20,561 bases of DNA from contig SFFD01000022.1 of NCBI GenBank assembly GCA_004556975.1, positions 1 to 20,561 of the forward strand. The letters are read 5' to 3'. Made by a program: the position numbers and the translations under genes. The notes beneath the pieces are model-generated. The model ran no database searches, had not been told where the DNA came from, and saw nothing but the letters and a program-made list of their open reading frames with translations. This DNA comes from Oscillospiraceae bacterium. GTDB taxonomy: Bacteria > Bacillota > Clostridia > Oscillospirales > Ruminococcaceae. This document shows positions 1 through 6,707 of the stretch, piece by piece. Each line of letters begins with the position of its first letter. The stretch's first letter is position 1.

Positions 1-702
1 CAGTTTGCGATTGACTATGGATGTACAGTTGAGGATTTTTGCAGCAAAGAAACCCTGGTCACAGAACTGCGCCCCAATGATCGGGCACGAAAGCGTGAGG
101 AATTGGGTGTTTTGTCCATGCTGTCCTTTCACGGAAAGCTGGTGATTGCCGCCGCACCGGAGCTTATGGATTGGAGCAGATCCGTTTTGGCGAAGCATTG
201 CAGCGCAGAATGGTGCTTTGAAGCAGGTACGCTTATCAGCATTGATCGCAAATTACAGGAATCTGGCTATGAGATTGATCAGGCGCACTTGTACTTTACA
301 CCCAGATTCTCGGTTCCCGCGCCGGTACACCCGGTACGATTCCTGCACAGTGCGGAAATAGCAGAGCTTGAAGACGACGAACGCATTGATGAAGCCTTTC
401 TGTTTGAAGACTATATTGAAGATGTTCTGGGTACCGCAATCTATGATGATGCAGAAACGCTACTGGCTGTAGCGGGCGCAACGGCAAACAGCGAACGGAT
501 GTGGGAAATGGGCGTCAATTCCTTTGCCGAGGGCAAAGGCTATGCTGTTTCGGTCTTGTCTGCCCTCACACAGGAGATTCTGAATCAGGAAAAAGTTCCT
601 TACTCGGGCACGGCGCTCTCTCATACAGCGTCCCAGAATGTATCTCTGCGGGCAGGTCTTGTTCCGACTTTTTGCGAGTTAACAACAAAAAAATCGACCT
701 GA
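1..702 (+). CDS. GNAT-family N-acetyltransferase, 5' end missing
   Basis: The reading frame is open from the first base of the window to TGA at 700-702, giving 233 visible residues; the true start lies upstream. The C-terminal third looks like a GCN5-related acetyltransferase fold: an acetyl-CoA loop of AEGKGYA type (about 523-543) is followed by a helix and a strand, then SQNVSLRAGLVP (about 631-670), matching the usual 'N..S...A...GF.P' ending of the family. Such enzymes move an acetyl group from acetyl-CoA to an amine; the substrate cannot be told from this sequence. The TTG at 103 could be picked as a start, but the frame continues above it with protein-like sequence and no good ribosome binding site, so I treat the gene as cut by the window. 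A strong terminator follows at 795-828. It sits next to tRNA and recombinase debris, so it may belong to an acquired segment. Confidence 0.72.
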   Translation, partial: QFAIDYGCTVEDFCSKETLVTELRPNDRARKREELGVLSMLSFHGKLVIAAAPELMDWSRSVLAKHCSAEWCFEAGTLISIDRKLQESGYEIDQAHLYFTPRFSVPAPVHPVRFLHSAEIAELEDDERIDEAFLFEDYIEDVLGTAIYDDAETLLAVAGATANSERMWEMGVNSFAEGKGYAVSVLSALTQEILNQEKVPYSGTALSHTASQNVSLRAGLVPTFCELTTKKST

Positions 703-794
703 TCCGCTTGGACAATCTCCACCTTGCTGTGCGAACTTCGCACTGCTTTTGCTTACGATTACTTCGATTCTGCTCGGTTTGGTTACTCTTTGGC

Positions 795-828
795 AAAAAA
801 GCACCTCTCAAAGAGAGGTGCTTTTTTT
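795..828. terminator. Strong bidirectional terminator after the GNAT gene
   Basis: A perfect 15-bp inverted repeat (795-809 with 813-827) has a 3-nt loop and ends in a run of seven T. The matching A run on the other side lets it work from both strands. It lies 93 bp after the GNAT stop codon. Confidence 0.85.
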
Positions 829-852
829 GCATGATGCGGACTTGAACCCACG
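829..852 (-). other. tRNA T-arm-like fragment on the minus strand
   Basis: Read on the minus strand this is CGTGGGTTCAAGTCCGCATC and a few more bases. It contains the TTCAA of a T-loop and resembles the 3' end of tRNA-Leu, but the T-stem and acceptor bases are altered and would not pair properly. Its ATGATGCGGACTT (831-843) is nearly repeated, inverted, as ATGATGGGACTT (complement of 914-925). No full tRNA can be folded around it. It looks like a rearranged or decayed copy of the tRNA end at 914-933. Confidence 0.4.
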
Positions 853-863
853 AAAGAAGGAGA

Positions 864-890
864 CCCCACAAAGCCGCAGGCTTTGTGGGG
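864..890. repeat. Perfect 12-bp hairpin between two tRNA-like fragments
   Basis: CCCCACAAAGCC (864-875) and GGCTTTGTGGGG (879-890) are exact inverted copies around a 3-nt loop. There is no T run, so it is not a normal terminator. It lies at the centre of the segment bounded by the two inverted tRNA-like fragments. Confidence 0.6.
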
Positions 891-913
891 AGAAGAGCAG
901 CGCGCTGCGACGA

Positions 914-933
914 AAGTCCCATCATCCGCACCA
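914..933 (+). pseudogene. 3' end of a tRNA-Leu (attachment-site-like remnant)
   Basis: AAGTCCCATCATCCGCACCA equals the 3' strand of a T-arm, the acceptor strand and an encoded CCA, as found at the end of many bacterial tRNA-Leu genes. The rest of the tRNA is absent upstream. A lone tRNA 3' end of this kind is what is left at one side of an element integrated into a tRNA gene. A terminator follows directly at 933-960, as after many tRNA genes. That it is tRNA-Leu rests on my memory of the consensus. Confidence 0.55.
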
Positions 934-960
934 AAAAAGCACCCGAAGGGCTGCTTTTTT
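933..960. terminator. Terminator hairpin with A and T runs
   Basis: AAAAAAGC (933-940) pairs with GCTTTTTT (953-960), enclosing CCC-GAA-GGG. It can serve the tRNA remnant on the plus strand and the recombinase remnant on the minus strand. Confidence 0.65.
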
Positions 961-962
961 AT

Positions 963-1061
963 TTACAAAATCCCGATATACTTATAAACCGTCGTCCTGC
1001 TCATTCAAAAGACTCTTGCCGGTTCGCTGATGTTGAGCTGTTTTTGCAGGCAGGATAATGC
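963..1061 (-). pseudogene. C-terminal remnant of a serine recombinase
   Basis: The minus strand ending at TAA (963-965) reads LNISEPARVF, a TGA stop (1005-1007), then MSRTTVYKYIGIL and the terminal stop. The pattern 'A..L..SRTTVYKYI' near a C-terminus is typical of the helix-turn-helix that ends resolvase/invertase-type serine recombinases. Only about 33 codons remain: a second stop lies at 1062-1064 and nothing recombinase-like is readable beyond it. The catalytic domain is gone, so this is a dead fragment. It supports the view that bases 1-1061 are the residue of a mobile segment. Confidence 0.62.
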
Positions 1062-1096
1062 TTATAGAAACAGCGCGCATAAAAAAGTTAAAATTC

Positions 1097-1125
1097 TTGC
1101 TTTTTCAGACCCTGTCTGATATACT
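1097..1125 (+). promoter_or_regulatory. Promoter of the CheY-like gene with a dyad in the spacer
   Basis: The -35 is TTGCTT (1097-1102), the spacer is exactly 17 bp and the -10 is TATACT (1120-1125). The spacer contains TCAGAC-CCT-GTCTGA (1105-1119), a perfect 6-bp inverted repeat that fills most of the space between the boxes. That position is usual for a repressor operator; the regulator is unknown. Confidence 0.65.
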
Positions 1126-1161
1126 ATTTCTGAATTTATTTTGCTTTTCGGGAGGGGCTTT

Positions 1162-1524
1162 ATGTCAAAGAGAATCTTGCTTTGCGACGACTCGGCGTTT
1201 ATAAGAATGATGATGAAGGACATTTTGAACCGAAACGGCTATGAAGTCTGCGGCGAAGCCGCCGACGGATTGCAGGCGGCACAGCGCTATGAGGAGCTTA
1301 AACCCGACCTTGTCCTTTTGGACACGGTGATGCCTGAAACGGACGGCGCCGGGGCGCTTGCGAAAATCAAAGCCTTTGACCCTGACGCCGCCGTAATAAT
1401 ACTTTTTGCCGACGGCGAGCGGAAGGCCGCGTGCGAATGTGTTAAAGCCGGCGCCCGGGGCACCATTGTAAAGCCCTTTAAAACCGAACAGGTGCTTGAA
1501 GAGATTAAAAGAGTGATCGGCTGA
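1162..1524 (+). CDS. Stand-alone response regulator receiver (CheY-like)
   Basis: This 120-aa protein is a single receiver domain with no output domain. The acidic pair D9-D10, phosphoacceptor D54 (LLDTVMPETDG) and K104 in the KPF motif are all present, so phosphorylation by a histidine kinase is expected. The conserved Thr/Ser of the switch region, normally just before Ala in the fourth strand, appears to be Phe82 (ILFADG), which is unusual and may weaken or alter signalling. The start is ATG 1162 after GGGAGGGG (1150-1157); an in-frame TTG at 1141 has no such site. No kinase, chemotaxis or sporulation gene is adjacent, so its partner and pathway cannot be read from this window. A terminator overlaps the stop codon. 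Confidence 0.9.
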   Translation: MSKRILLCDDSAFIRMMMKDILNRNGYEVCGEAADGLQAAQRYEELKPDLVLLDTVMPETDGAGALAKIKAFDPDAAVIILFADGERKAACECVKAGARGTIVKPFKTEQVLEEIKRVIG

Positions 1525-1542
1525 AGGCCGGTCACTTTTTTT
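1512..1542 (+). terminator. Terminator overlapping the CheY-like stop codon
   Basis: AGTGATCGGC (1512-1521) pairs with GCCGGTCACT (1527-1536) with one G-U pair, followed by a run of seven T. The TGA at 1522-1524 lies in the loop. Confidence 0.8.
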
Positions 1543-1755
1543 GTGACGATTTACGGGCAGCGTACGCTTTTTTACAGAAATCGGCGCTGCTTAAAAATCA
1601 TAAGCCATAACCGGCAGCCTTTAAGAAATCTTGCATACGGCGGCGCGGCGGAATTAAGCGGTAAAAGGCTGAATTCGGCAACAACAGATTTTCCCTGCGT
1701 TTCTTTAAAAGGCGGACTATAATTGTAGGTAAACAAAGGAAGGAGAAAAACCGCC
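1543..1755. other. Intergenic stretch without a recognised gene
   Basis: I see no convincing coding frame here. A TATAAT-like hexamer (GGACTATAATTG, near 1714-1725) may be a -10 for the DUF4118 gene, but no good -35 stands at 16-18 bp. AAGGAAGGAG (1736-1745) is the ribosome binding site of the next gene. Confidence 0.5.
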
Positions 1756-2091
1756 GTGACTAATGCCGGATTTTTAAAACGAACTGCTTTGTGCGGCTTA
1801 TTATGCGTATTTGTGTTTGTAAGCGCCGCAACCGGAATAGGATGGCTGTTCAGGCTGTGGCAGTTTCCCGAAACCAACATTGTGGTTGTGTACATTCTTT
1901 CCGTCGTGGTGACTGCCCGGTGTACGGAGGGGTATATTTGGGGCGTTTTGTCCGCTATTTTGTCTACCTGTGCTTTTAACGCATTTTTTACAGAGCCGTA
2001 TTTCACTCTGTCGGTGGACGACCCCAACTATTTCATGAAACGGTTTTCACGCACATCCGTTATAACATTGATTTTAATTTTTGCACTGTAA
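1756..2091 (+). CDS. Truncated KdpD-type DUF4118 membrane protein
   Basis: This 111-aa protein matches the four-helix membrane region (DUF4118) found in the potassium sensor kinase KdpD. Hydrophobic stretches lie at about residues 9-31, 42-58, 63-80 and 95-111, and the hallmark FNAFFTEPYFTLSVDDPNY (about 74-92) sits where KdpD has 'FNFFFTEP..TF.V.DP.Y'. It uses a GTG start at 1756 after AAGGAAGGAG. The last helix is cut short after LILIFAL and no histidine kinase, USP or KdpD N-terminal domain is present. It therefore looks like the leftover of a larger sensor, or a small derived membrane protein. No kdpFABC genes are in the window. Signalling activity on its own is unlikely. Confidence 0.7.
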   Translation: MTNAGFLKRTALCGLLCVFVFVSAATGIGWLFRLWQFPETNIVVVYILSVVVTARCTEGYIWGVLSAILSTCAFNAFFTEPYFTLSVDDPNYFMKRFSRTSVITLILIFAL

Positions 2092-2120
2092 GCTTTATTT
2101 TCCCTCCCCGTTTTACCCAT

Positions 2121-2163
2121 AAAAATATGCACCCCAAAAGTCAGACACTTTTGGGGTGCATAT
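2121..2163 (-). terminator. 17-bp perfect hairpin, terminator of the phosphoesterase gene
   Basis: Positions 2125-2141 and 2147-2163 are exact inverted copies around CAGAC. On the minus strand the hairpin is followed by a run of five T (2121-2125), and it begins 27 bp after the phosphoesterase stop. It may also stop plus-strand transcripts from the DUF4118 gene. The long, perfect stem is more than termination needs. Confidence 0.75.
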
Positions 2164-2190
2164 CAAAAGACCGGGAAACTTTTTAACCGT

Positions 2191-3468
2191 TTATTTATTC
2201 TGTTCGCCGAAATTATATTCCCGCATGTCGCCCTCGTTTTTTTCAAGGGTGCTTGACATATAAACCTTAAAGAAATTATCGGGAAGATATTTCTGCCAAA
2301 GCGCCCAGGCGGGGTCGGCGTCGGTAAGGGTCAGGCTTCCGGCAAAATATTCGGCGTTCAGCCGAACGGCGAATGCCGTCATCGACGATTTTTCCGCGGC
2401 GGTGGCAGAACATTCCTCCACCATGGCGGAAACCGAATTTTCGGTAACCGTATCAAAAAATCCGGCGGAAAACTCGGCAAAATCAAGAAGGTCGGAATTC
2501 GTTTCGCCCGCGGCGGCAGCCCAGCCTGACACGTTCACGCTTTGGGTTCTGTAGCTTTCGGGCACGCCGTTTCTTACGGTAAGCACGCCGTACTGATTCG
2601 GCGAAACCGCCAGGGAGGAGGCGGCAATCTCTGTAAGAGAACCCTCTTTCGCTATGTGCTGTATGTGCAGGTGACCGCAAAGGTTAAGGGCAACGCCGAA
2701 TTCATCATAAAGAGAAAGCAGCTTTTGACCGCCTATGGCGGTATAGCCGAAGGTGAAAAACCTGTTGTGGGTCAAAAGGGGCTGGTGGCTTACGGAAATG
2801 ACCGCCGCGCCGCTTTCCTTTGCCGCGGCAAGCTGTTCCTGCGCCCAGGCTGCGGTTTCGTCCCTTACCTTTCCGGCGGTGTCGTTGGCGTTTACGTCAG
2901 TAAAAAGCAGGCGCAGCTTTGGCGAAAGCTCCGCCACATAGCTTTGTGAGGCGGAATCTCTGCTTATGGCAAAGTCATAGCCGAAATTTGAATACAGCAA
3001 GGGAAAATCGCCGTCGGAAACGCTTTCGAACTCGTCAATGCTTCCGCCGAAGAAGGAATACGCCGCGCCGCCGGCATCGTGGTTGCCGGGCAGAACAAAC
3101 ACGGCGATTCCCGCCTCTTTAAGGGGCATAAGCACGGCGGCAAGGTCGCTGTGGCTTTCATAGGCGCCGTTAAGGGTAAGGTCGCCGCTTAAAATTACGG
3201 CGTCGGGCTTCATTTCAAGCATATCCGCCACAAAGGCTTCGCATATTTGCGGGGAGTATTGGGTGACCTTGCCGTCGGTGCGGCTTAAAAAGTCAATAAA
3301 ATCTTGGCTGTAATCCGTAAGCTTGGGGGAAAGAAAGTGCATATCCGTCGCGTGCACTATGGTGAGCACTTCGTCCTTCGGCGCGCTTTGGCAGCCGTAG
3401 CAGGCGGGCACGCAAACAAGCGCAAAAATCAGAATCAGCACGGCTGTTTTGAACAGACCCTTTTTCAC
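2191..3468 (-). CDS. Calcineurin-like metallophosphoesterase, probable lipoprotein
   Basis: This 425-aa protein carries the full two-metal phosphoesterase motif set: D42-x-H44 (ATDMHF), GD96, GNH130D, H228 (SVSHQP) and GH266LH268. It should hydrolyse a phosphate ester outside the membrane; the substrate is unknown. Residues 1-22 form a lysine-led hydrophobic signal and C23 (VPAC) or C26 is a plausible but imperfect lipid attachment cysteine. I choose the GTG start at 3468 because GGAGG lies 6 bp before it; a longer reading frame would place that site inside the protein. The gene lies 56 bp after the M20 dipeptidase with no terminator between, so both are probably one transcript. The C-terminal 150 residues or so show no motif I recognise. 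Confidence 0.88.
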   Translation of the reverse strand: MKKGLFKTAVLILIFALVCVPACYGCQSAPKDEVLTIVHATDMHFLSPKLTDYSQDFIDFLSRTDGKVTQYSPQICEAFVADMLEMKPDAVILSGDLTLNGAYESHSDLAAVLMPLKEAGIAVFVLPGNHDAGGAAYSFFGGSIDEFESVSDGDFPLLYSNFGYDFAISRDSASQSYVAELSPKLRLLFTDVNANDTAGKVRDETAAWAQEQLAAAKESGAAVISVSHQPLLTHNRFFTFGYTAIGGQKLLSLYDEFGVALNLCGHLHIQHIAKEGSLTEIAASSLAVSPNQYGVLTVRNGVPESYRTQSVNVSGWAAAAGETNSDLLDFAEFSAGFFDTVTENSVSAMVEECSATAAEKSSMTAFAVRLNAEYFAGSLTLTDADPAWALWQKYLPDNFFKVYMSSTLEKNEGDMREYNFGEQNK

Positions 3469-3524
3469 ATAAATCCTCCTATCGTGCGCACGGGACAAGA
3501 CCGCCTTTTTTAGCTTTCGCGGTG

Positions 3525-4952
3525 TCAGAATTCAAATTCGTCCAGGCGGAGCAAAAGGCGGGCATATACCTTCATGGTTTTGACAAGCTGAGAAATGCTG
3601 GCACATTCGTCCGGCTGGTGAATGTCGCCGCGGAAAAGACCGAACGGGCTTACGAAATCGGGGTCCTCTGCGCCCAGGGCATAGGCGTTGGGCATATTGC
3701 GGGCATAGGTTCCGCCGCCCATGGTATAGGGCTTCCAGTTCTTTTCGGGGAAGACTTCGCCCACGGTTTCCATACAAAGACCCACAAGCGCGGAATCCGC
3801 CGGAATGTAAAGCGGAGCGGAATCCGTAACGTCCCCGACGGAAACGCCGTATTTTCCGGCAAATTCGGTAACGGCGGCAAGAATGTCGCCGCCCTTGCAG
3901 GTAACGGGATAGCGTACATCTATGCAAAGGTCAAGCCTTCCGTTTTCGGAACGGATAACGCCGCCAACATGGGTAAGCTTGCCGCTTGGCTCATCTTCAA
4001 AGGGAGCGGAAATGGATTTGCCGTTATAGTCGGAAAGAACCCTTGCAATAAAGCCAAGCGCAAATTCCGCGCCGCCTTGGGCAAGACCTGCTTTAAGAGC
4101 GGCGTTTGCCGCTATGCCGATGGCGTTTATTCCGTTTTCGGGAGTGGAAGCGTGGACGGAAGCGCCCTCTGCGGCAATTTTTATATTTTCGCCGTCGCGC
4201 TGAACGCTTACGCGTTCGGTTTTTGCAAGCTTTTCGGCGGCTTCATCAAAAGAAACGCCGGAAAGAACAAGCTCTGCGTGACCGGCGACAACGTTGCGCA
4301 CGGTGCCGCCGTTAAAGCTTACCAGGTTGGAATCTTCATTGGGAACGGAAAAATGAAAACGCATAATTCCCTTTTCGCCGTGGCAGATGGGGTATGCGCT
4401 GTCGGGAGTAAAGGAAACAACGGGCAGCTCCTTTGAGGTGGCTTTATAGTGCTTTATATCCTCCATACCGCATTCCTCGTCGCCGCCCATAAAAATTTCG
4501 ACGGCGCGGCGCGGAAGAAGATTAAGCTCTTTAAGGCAGCGCACGGCATATACCGAAGCCCAAAGCGGGCCCTTGTCATCCATAACGCCGCGGCCGATCA
4601 CGGTGTCGCCGTCGTCAAGCCTTGTAAGGGCATAGGGCGGATATTGCCAGTCGCTTCCGCAGGGAACAACGTCAAGGTGACCGAAAATGCCCACCTTTTC
4701 GCTGCCTTTGCCAACGTGGGCTACAAGGCAGAAATTATCGCGGTTTTCAACTTCAAAGCCATAGCCCTCCGCCAATTCCTTTGCGGTTTTTAAAGCGGCG
4801 GCGCTGCCTTCTCCGAAGGGGAATTCGCCGGGGGCGACGCCGGTGTTCGCCGTAGAGGGCACGGCCACAAGCTGTGCCAAATCGTCAACATATTCCTCTT
4901 TGTGGGAATCTATCCATTCGTCTATTCTTTTTAAAGTATCTTTATCGGGCAT
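3525..4952 (-). CDS. pepV: M20 family dipeptidase, PepV-like
   Basis: This 475-aa protein has the length and layout of PepV/Sapep dipeptidases, cytosolic zinc enzymes that cut dipeptides. The catalytic set is in order: H92-x-D94 (GHLDVVP), metal-bridging D125/D126 (GVMDDKGP), E159/E160 (GGDEECG), D184 (FTPDSAYP) and H445 (GDIHQP). A lid/dimerisation domain lies between about 200 and 390. The ATG at 4952 follows GGAGG at normal spacing. A promoter of sigma-A type lies just upstream (5002-5030). The phosphoesterase gene follows downstream on the same strand. The gene is a paralogue of the M20 gene at 6708-8090. Exact specificity cannot be inferred, so the symbol is by family only. Confidence 0.92.
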   Translation of the reverse strand: MPDKDTLKRIDEWIDSHKEEYVDDLAQLVAVPSTANTGVAPGEFPFGEGSAAALKTAKELAEGYGFEVENRDNFCLVAHVGKGSEKVGIFGHLDVVPCGSDWQYPPYALTRLDDGDTVIGRGVMDDKGPLWASVYAVRCLKELNLLPRRAVEIFMGGDEECGMEDIKHYKATSKELPVVSFTPDSAYPICHGEKGIMRFHFSVPNEDSNLVSFNGGTVRNVVAGHAELVLSGVSFDEAAEKLAKTERVSVQRDGENIKIAAEGASVHASTPENGINAIGIAANAALKAGLAQGGAEFALGFIARVLSDYNGKSISAPFEDEPSGKLTHVGGVIRSENGRLDLCIDVRYPVTCKGGDILAAVTEFAGKYGVSVGDVTDSAPLYIPADSALVGLCMETVGEVFPEKNWKPYTMGGGTYARNMPNAYALGAEDPDFVSPFGLFRGDIHQPDECASISQLVKTMKVYARLLLRLDEFEF

Positions 4953-5001
4953 ATCAAAGCCTCCTTTATGGAATTTTACAGAATATTATTTTATTATAAT
5001 A

Positions 5002-5030
5002 ATTGTAGCACGCTAAAGGATTAAAGTAAA
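5002..5030 (-). promoter_or_regulatory. Promoter of the first M20 dipeptidase
   Basis: On the minus strand TTTACT (5025-5030), a 17-bp spacer and TACAAT (5002-5007) fit a sigma-A promoter about 50 bp before the start codon. Confidence 0.6.
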
Positions 5031-5040
5031 TAGATAAAAG

Positions 5041-5077
5041 AAAAAAGCCGGATTCCCTTTTTCGGAAAACGGCTTTT
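5041..5077 (-). terminator. Terminator of the MATE gene
   Basis: AAAAGCCG (5043-5050) pairs with CGGCTTTT (5070-5077), and inner bases pair as well. On the minus strand the stem runs into six T. It lies about 60 bp after the MATE stop. Confidence 0.75.
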
Positions 5078-5137
5078 ATCGGTTATGCTTTTGCTTTTTG
5101 CCCGGCGGAAAGAAGGCGCCGCAGGCGGATTTCGGCG

Positions 5138-6493
5138 CTATACTCCCCTGTCAAAGGTGTGCACCCAGTCCGCTTTAAGATAATATATAAGGAACACAAC
5201 GCAGCTTGTGCACCAGGTTATGGGGTACGCCCAAAAGATGGTTTCGATTACCGGAAACGCCTTTACGGCAAGGGTGATATATGTAACGCGAAGTATGCAC
5301 CAACAGGCAAGCATGGTAAACATGGGCATTCGGGCGCGGCCCGCGCCGCGCATAACGGCGGAAACGCCGTGGGCAAAGGCAAGGGCAAAGAAGAAAAAGC
5401 ATTCCGTCCGCATTTGAGAAACGCCGATGCTTACCACGGCGGGGTCGTCGTTGAATATTCTTATTACGGCGGGGCAGATAAAATAAAGAACCACGCCGAA
5501 AAGCTCTGCAAGAGCCATCGCGCAGAAAATGCCGAAGCGAGCACCGCGTTTGGCGCGTTCATGCTCGCCCGCGCCAAGGTTCTGGCCGATAAAGGTGGTT
5601 ATGGCGGCGGTGAACGCCGTAATGGGCAGAAAGACAAAGCCCTCTACCTTTGAATATGAACCGCAGCCCGCCATTGCGTCCGCGCCGAAGGCGTTGATGT
5701 TGCTTTGCACCACGACGTTCGCTATGGAAATTATGGAGTTCTGTATGCCGGAGGGAATTCCCTGACCGGCAATCTGGCGGAGCATGGGCATATCAAAGCG
5801 GATTTTTTTGAAAACAACGCGTTCCGGTCCGGTGGCGCGCAAAAGCTTGGCAAAGCACATAACGGCGCTTACGGCCTGGCTTATTACGGTGGCAAGCGCC
5901 GCGCCCGCAACCCCCATTTTAAGCGGGCCGACAAATATAAGGTCGAATACAACATTCACCACCGAGGAGAAAATAAGGTAATAAAGCGGGGTTTTGCTGT
6001 CGCCCACCGCCCGCAGGATTCCCATGCAGGTATTATACATTAAAGAGAAGAATGCTCCGAGGAAATACAGGCGGAAATACGTTGTAGAAAGGGGCAGAAC
6101 GTCCTCCGGTGTGTTCATAATTATGAGCATTTGCGGAGCCAGAAAAATTCCGAGCACGGACATAAGCACGCCGCAAACCGCGCCGAAGGCTATGTTTGTG
6201 TGAACGGCAGCCTCCATGGCTTTATAGTCCTTTGCGCCGAAATAGCGGCTTATAACAACGCCGGCGCCCAGCGAAAGACCCATAAAAAAGCCGGTCATCA
6301 TAAAAATAAGGTTGCCGCTGCTTGCCACGGCGGCAAGGGCGCCCTTGCCCGAAAAGTTACCTACAATTATGCTGTCGGCGGTGTTATAAAGCTGCTGAAA
6401 AAGCTGGCCGAGAAATACCGGCACCGCAAAAGCGACCATGTTGCGCCAGATTGAGCCGGAGGTCATATCGAGATTTTTGTCTTTTCCTTTCAA
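5138..6493 (-). CDS. MATE family efflux transporter
   Basis: This 451-aa protein has the length and about twelve membrane helices of the MATE family, which export drugs or metabolites using Na+ or H+ gradients. The N-terminus (NLDMTSGSIWRNMVAFAVP) and following LFQQLYNTADSIIVGNF are highly typical of clostridial MATE proteins, and the second half repeats the fold (about residues 230-440). I keep the TTG start at 6493: GGGAAG lies about 8 bp before it and the KGKDKNLDMTSGS leader fits the family. The ATG at residue 10 is the alternative. The gene has its own promoter (6580-6608) and terminator (5041-5077), so it is a single-gene unit between the two M20 genes. The substrate is unknown. Confidence 0.93.
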   Translation of the reverse strand: MKGKDKNLDMTSGSIWRNMVAFAVPVFLGQLFQQLYNTADSIIVGNFSGKGALAAVASSGNLIFMMTGFFMGLSLGAGVVISRYFGAKDYKAMEAAVHTNIAFGAVCGVLMSVLGIFLAPQMLIIMNTPEDVLPLSTTYFRLYFLGAFFSLMYNTCMGILRAVGDSKTPLYYLIFSSVVNVVFDLIFVGPLKMGVAGAALATVISQAVSAVMCFAKLLRATGPERVVFKKIRFDMPMLRQIAGQGIPSGIQNSIISIANVVVQSNINAFGADAMAGCGSYSKVEGFVFLPITAFTAAITTFIGQNLGAGEHERAKRGARFGIFCAMALAELFGVVLYFICPAVIRIFNDDPAVVSIGVSQMRTECFFFFALAFAHGVSAVMRGAGRARMPMFTMLACWCILRVTYITLAVKAFPVIETIFWAYPITWCTSCVVFLIYYLKADWVHTFDRGV

Positions 6494-6579
6494 ACGGTCA
6501 CTTCCCTGCTTGAAAATATAATGTTTTCGCCGCGCCGGGGCGCGGATTATATAAAGGCGCTTTTCGGCGCGTAAATTTA

Positions 6580-6608
6580 ATTATATTACTATTCAGACAA
6601 ACGGTCAA
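6580..6608 (-). promoter_or_regulatory. Promoter of the MATE gene
   Basis: TTGACC (6603-6608), a 17-bp spacer and a perfect TATAAT (6580-6585) on the minus strand form one of the best promoters in the window. It implies a leader of about 80 nt with a GC-rich stretch that could fold. Confidence 0.75.
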
Positions 6609-6657
6609 GCGTGCTTTTGCCAAAACCCGGCGCTTTTAAAAAAGTTTTTATTTTAAC

Positions 6658-6685
6658 AAAAACGGCTTCCCATAAAGGGAAGCCG
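6658..6685 (-). terminator. Terminator of the second M20 dipeptidase
   Basis: CGGCTTCCC (6663-6671) and GGGAAGCCG (6677-6685) form a perfect 9-bp stem with a 5-nt loop, and the minus strand continues with five T. Confidence 0.85.
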
Positions 6686-6707
6686 AAAAGCGCAAAGCTT
6701 TTTATTA

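Noticed and set aside
829..933. A complete tRNA or tmRNA-like gene
   Set aside because: No D-arm, anticodon arm or correctly paired T-stem could be placed; only 3'-end fragments fit.
566..934. Minus-strand frame across the tRNA-like fragments
   Set aside because: The start MVRMMGL comes from the complement of a tRNA-Leu end, a known source of false ORFs, and it crosses two terminators.
3522..4436. 304-codon open frame on the plus strand
   Set aside because: It is antisense to the first M20 dipeptidase, has no ribosome binding site and reads as low-complexity Gly/Ala/Lys sequence caused by the codon bias of the real gene.
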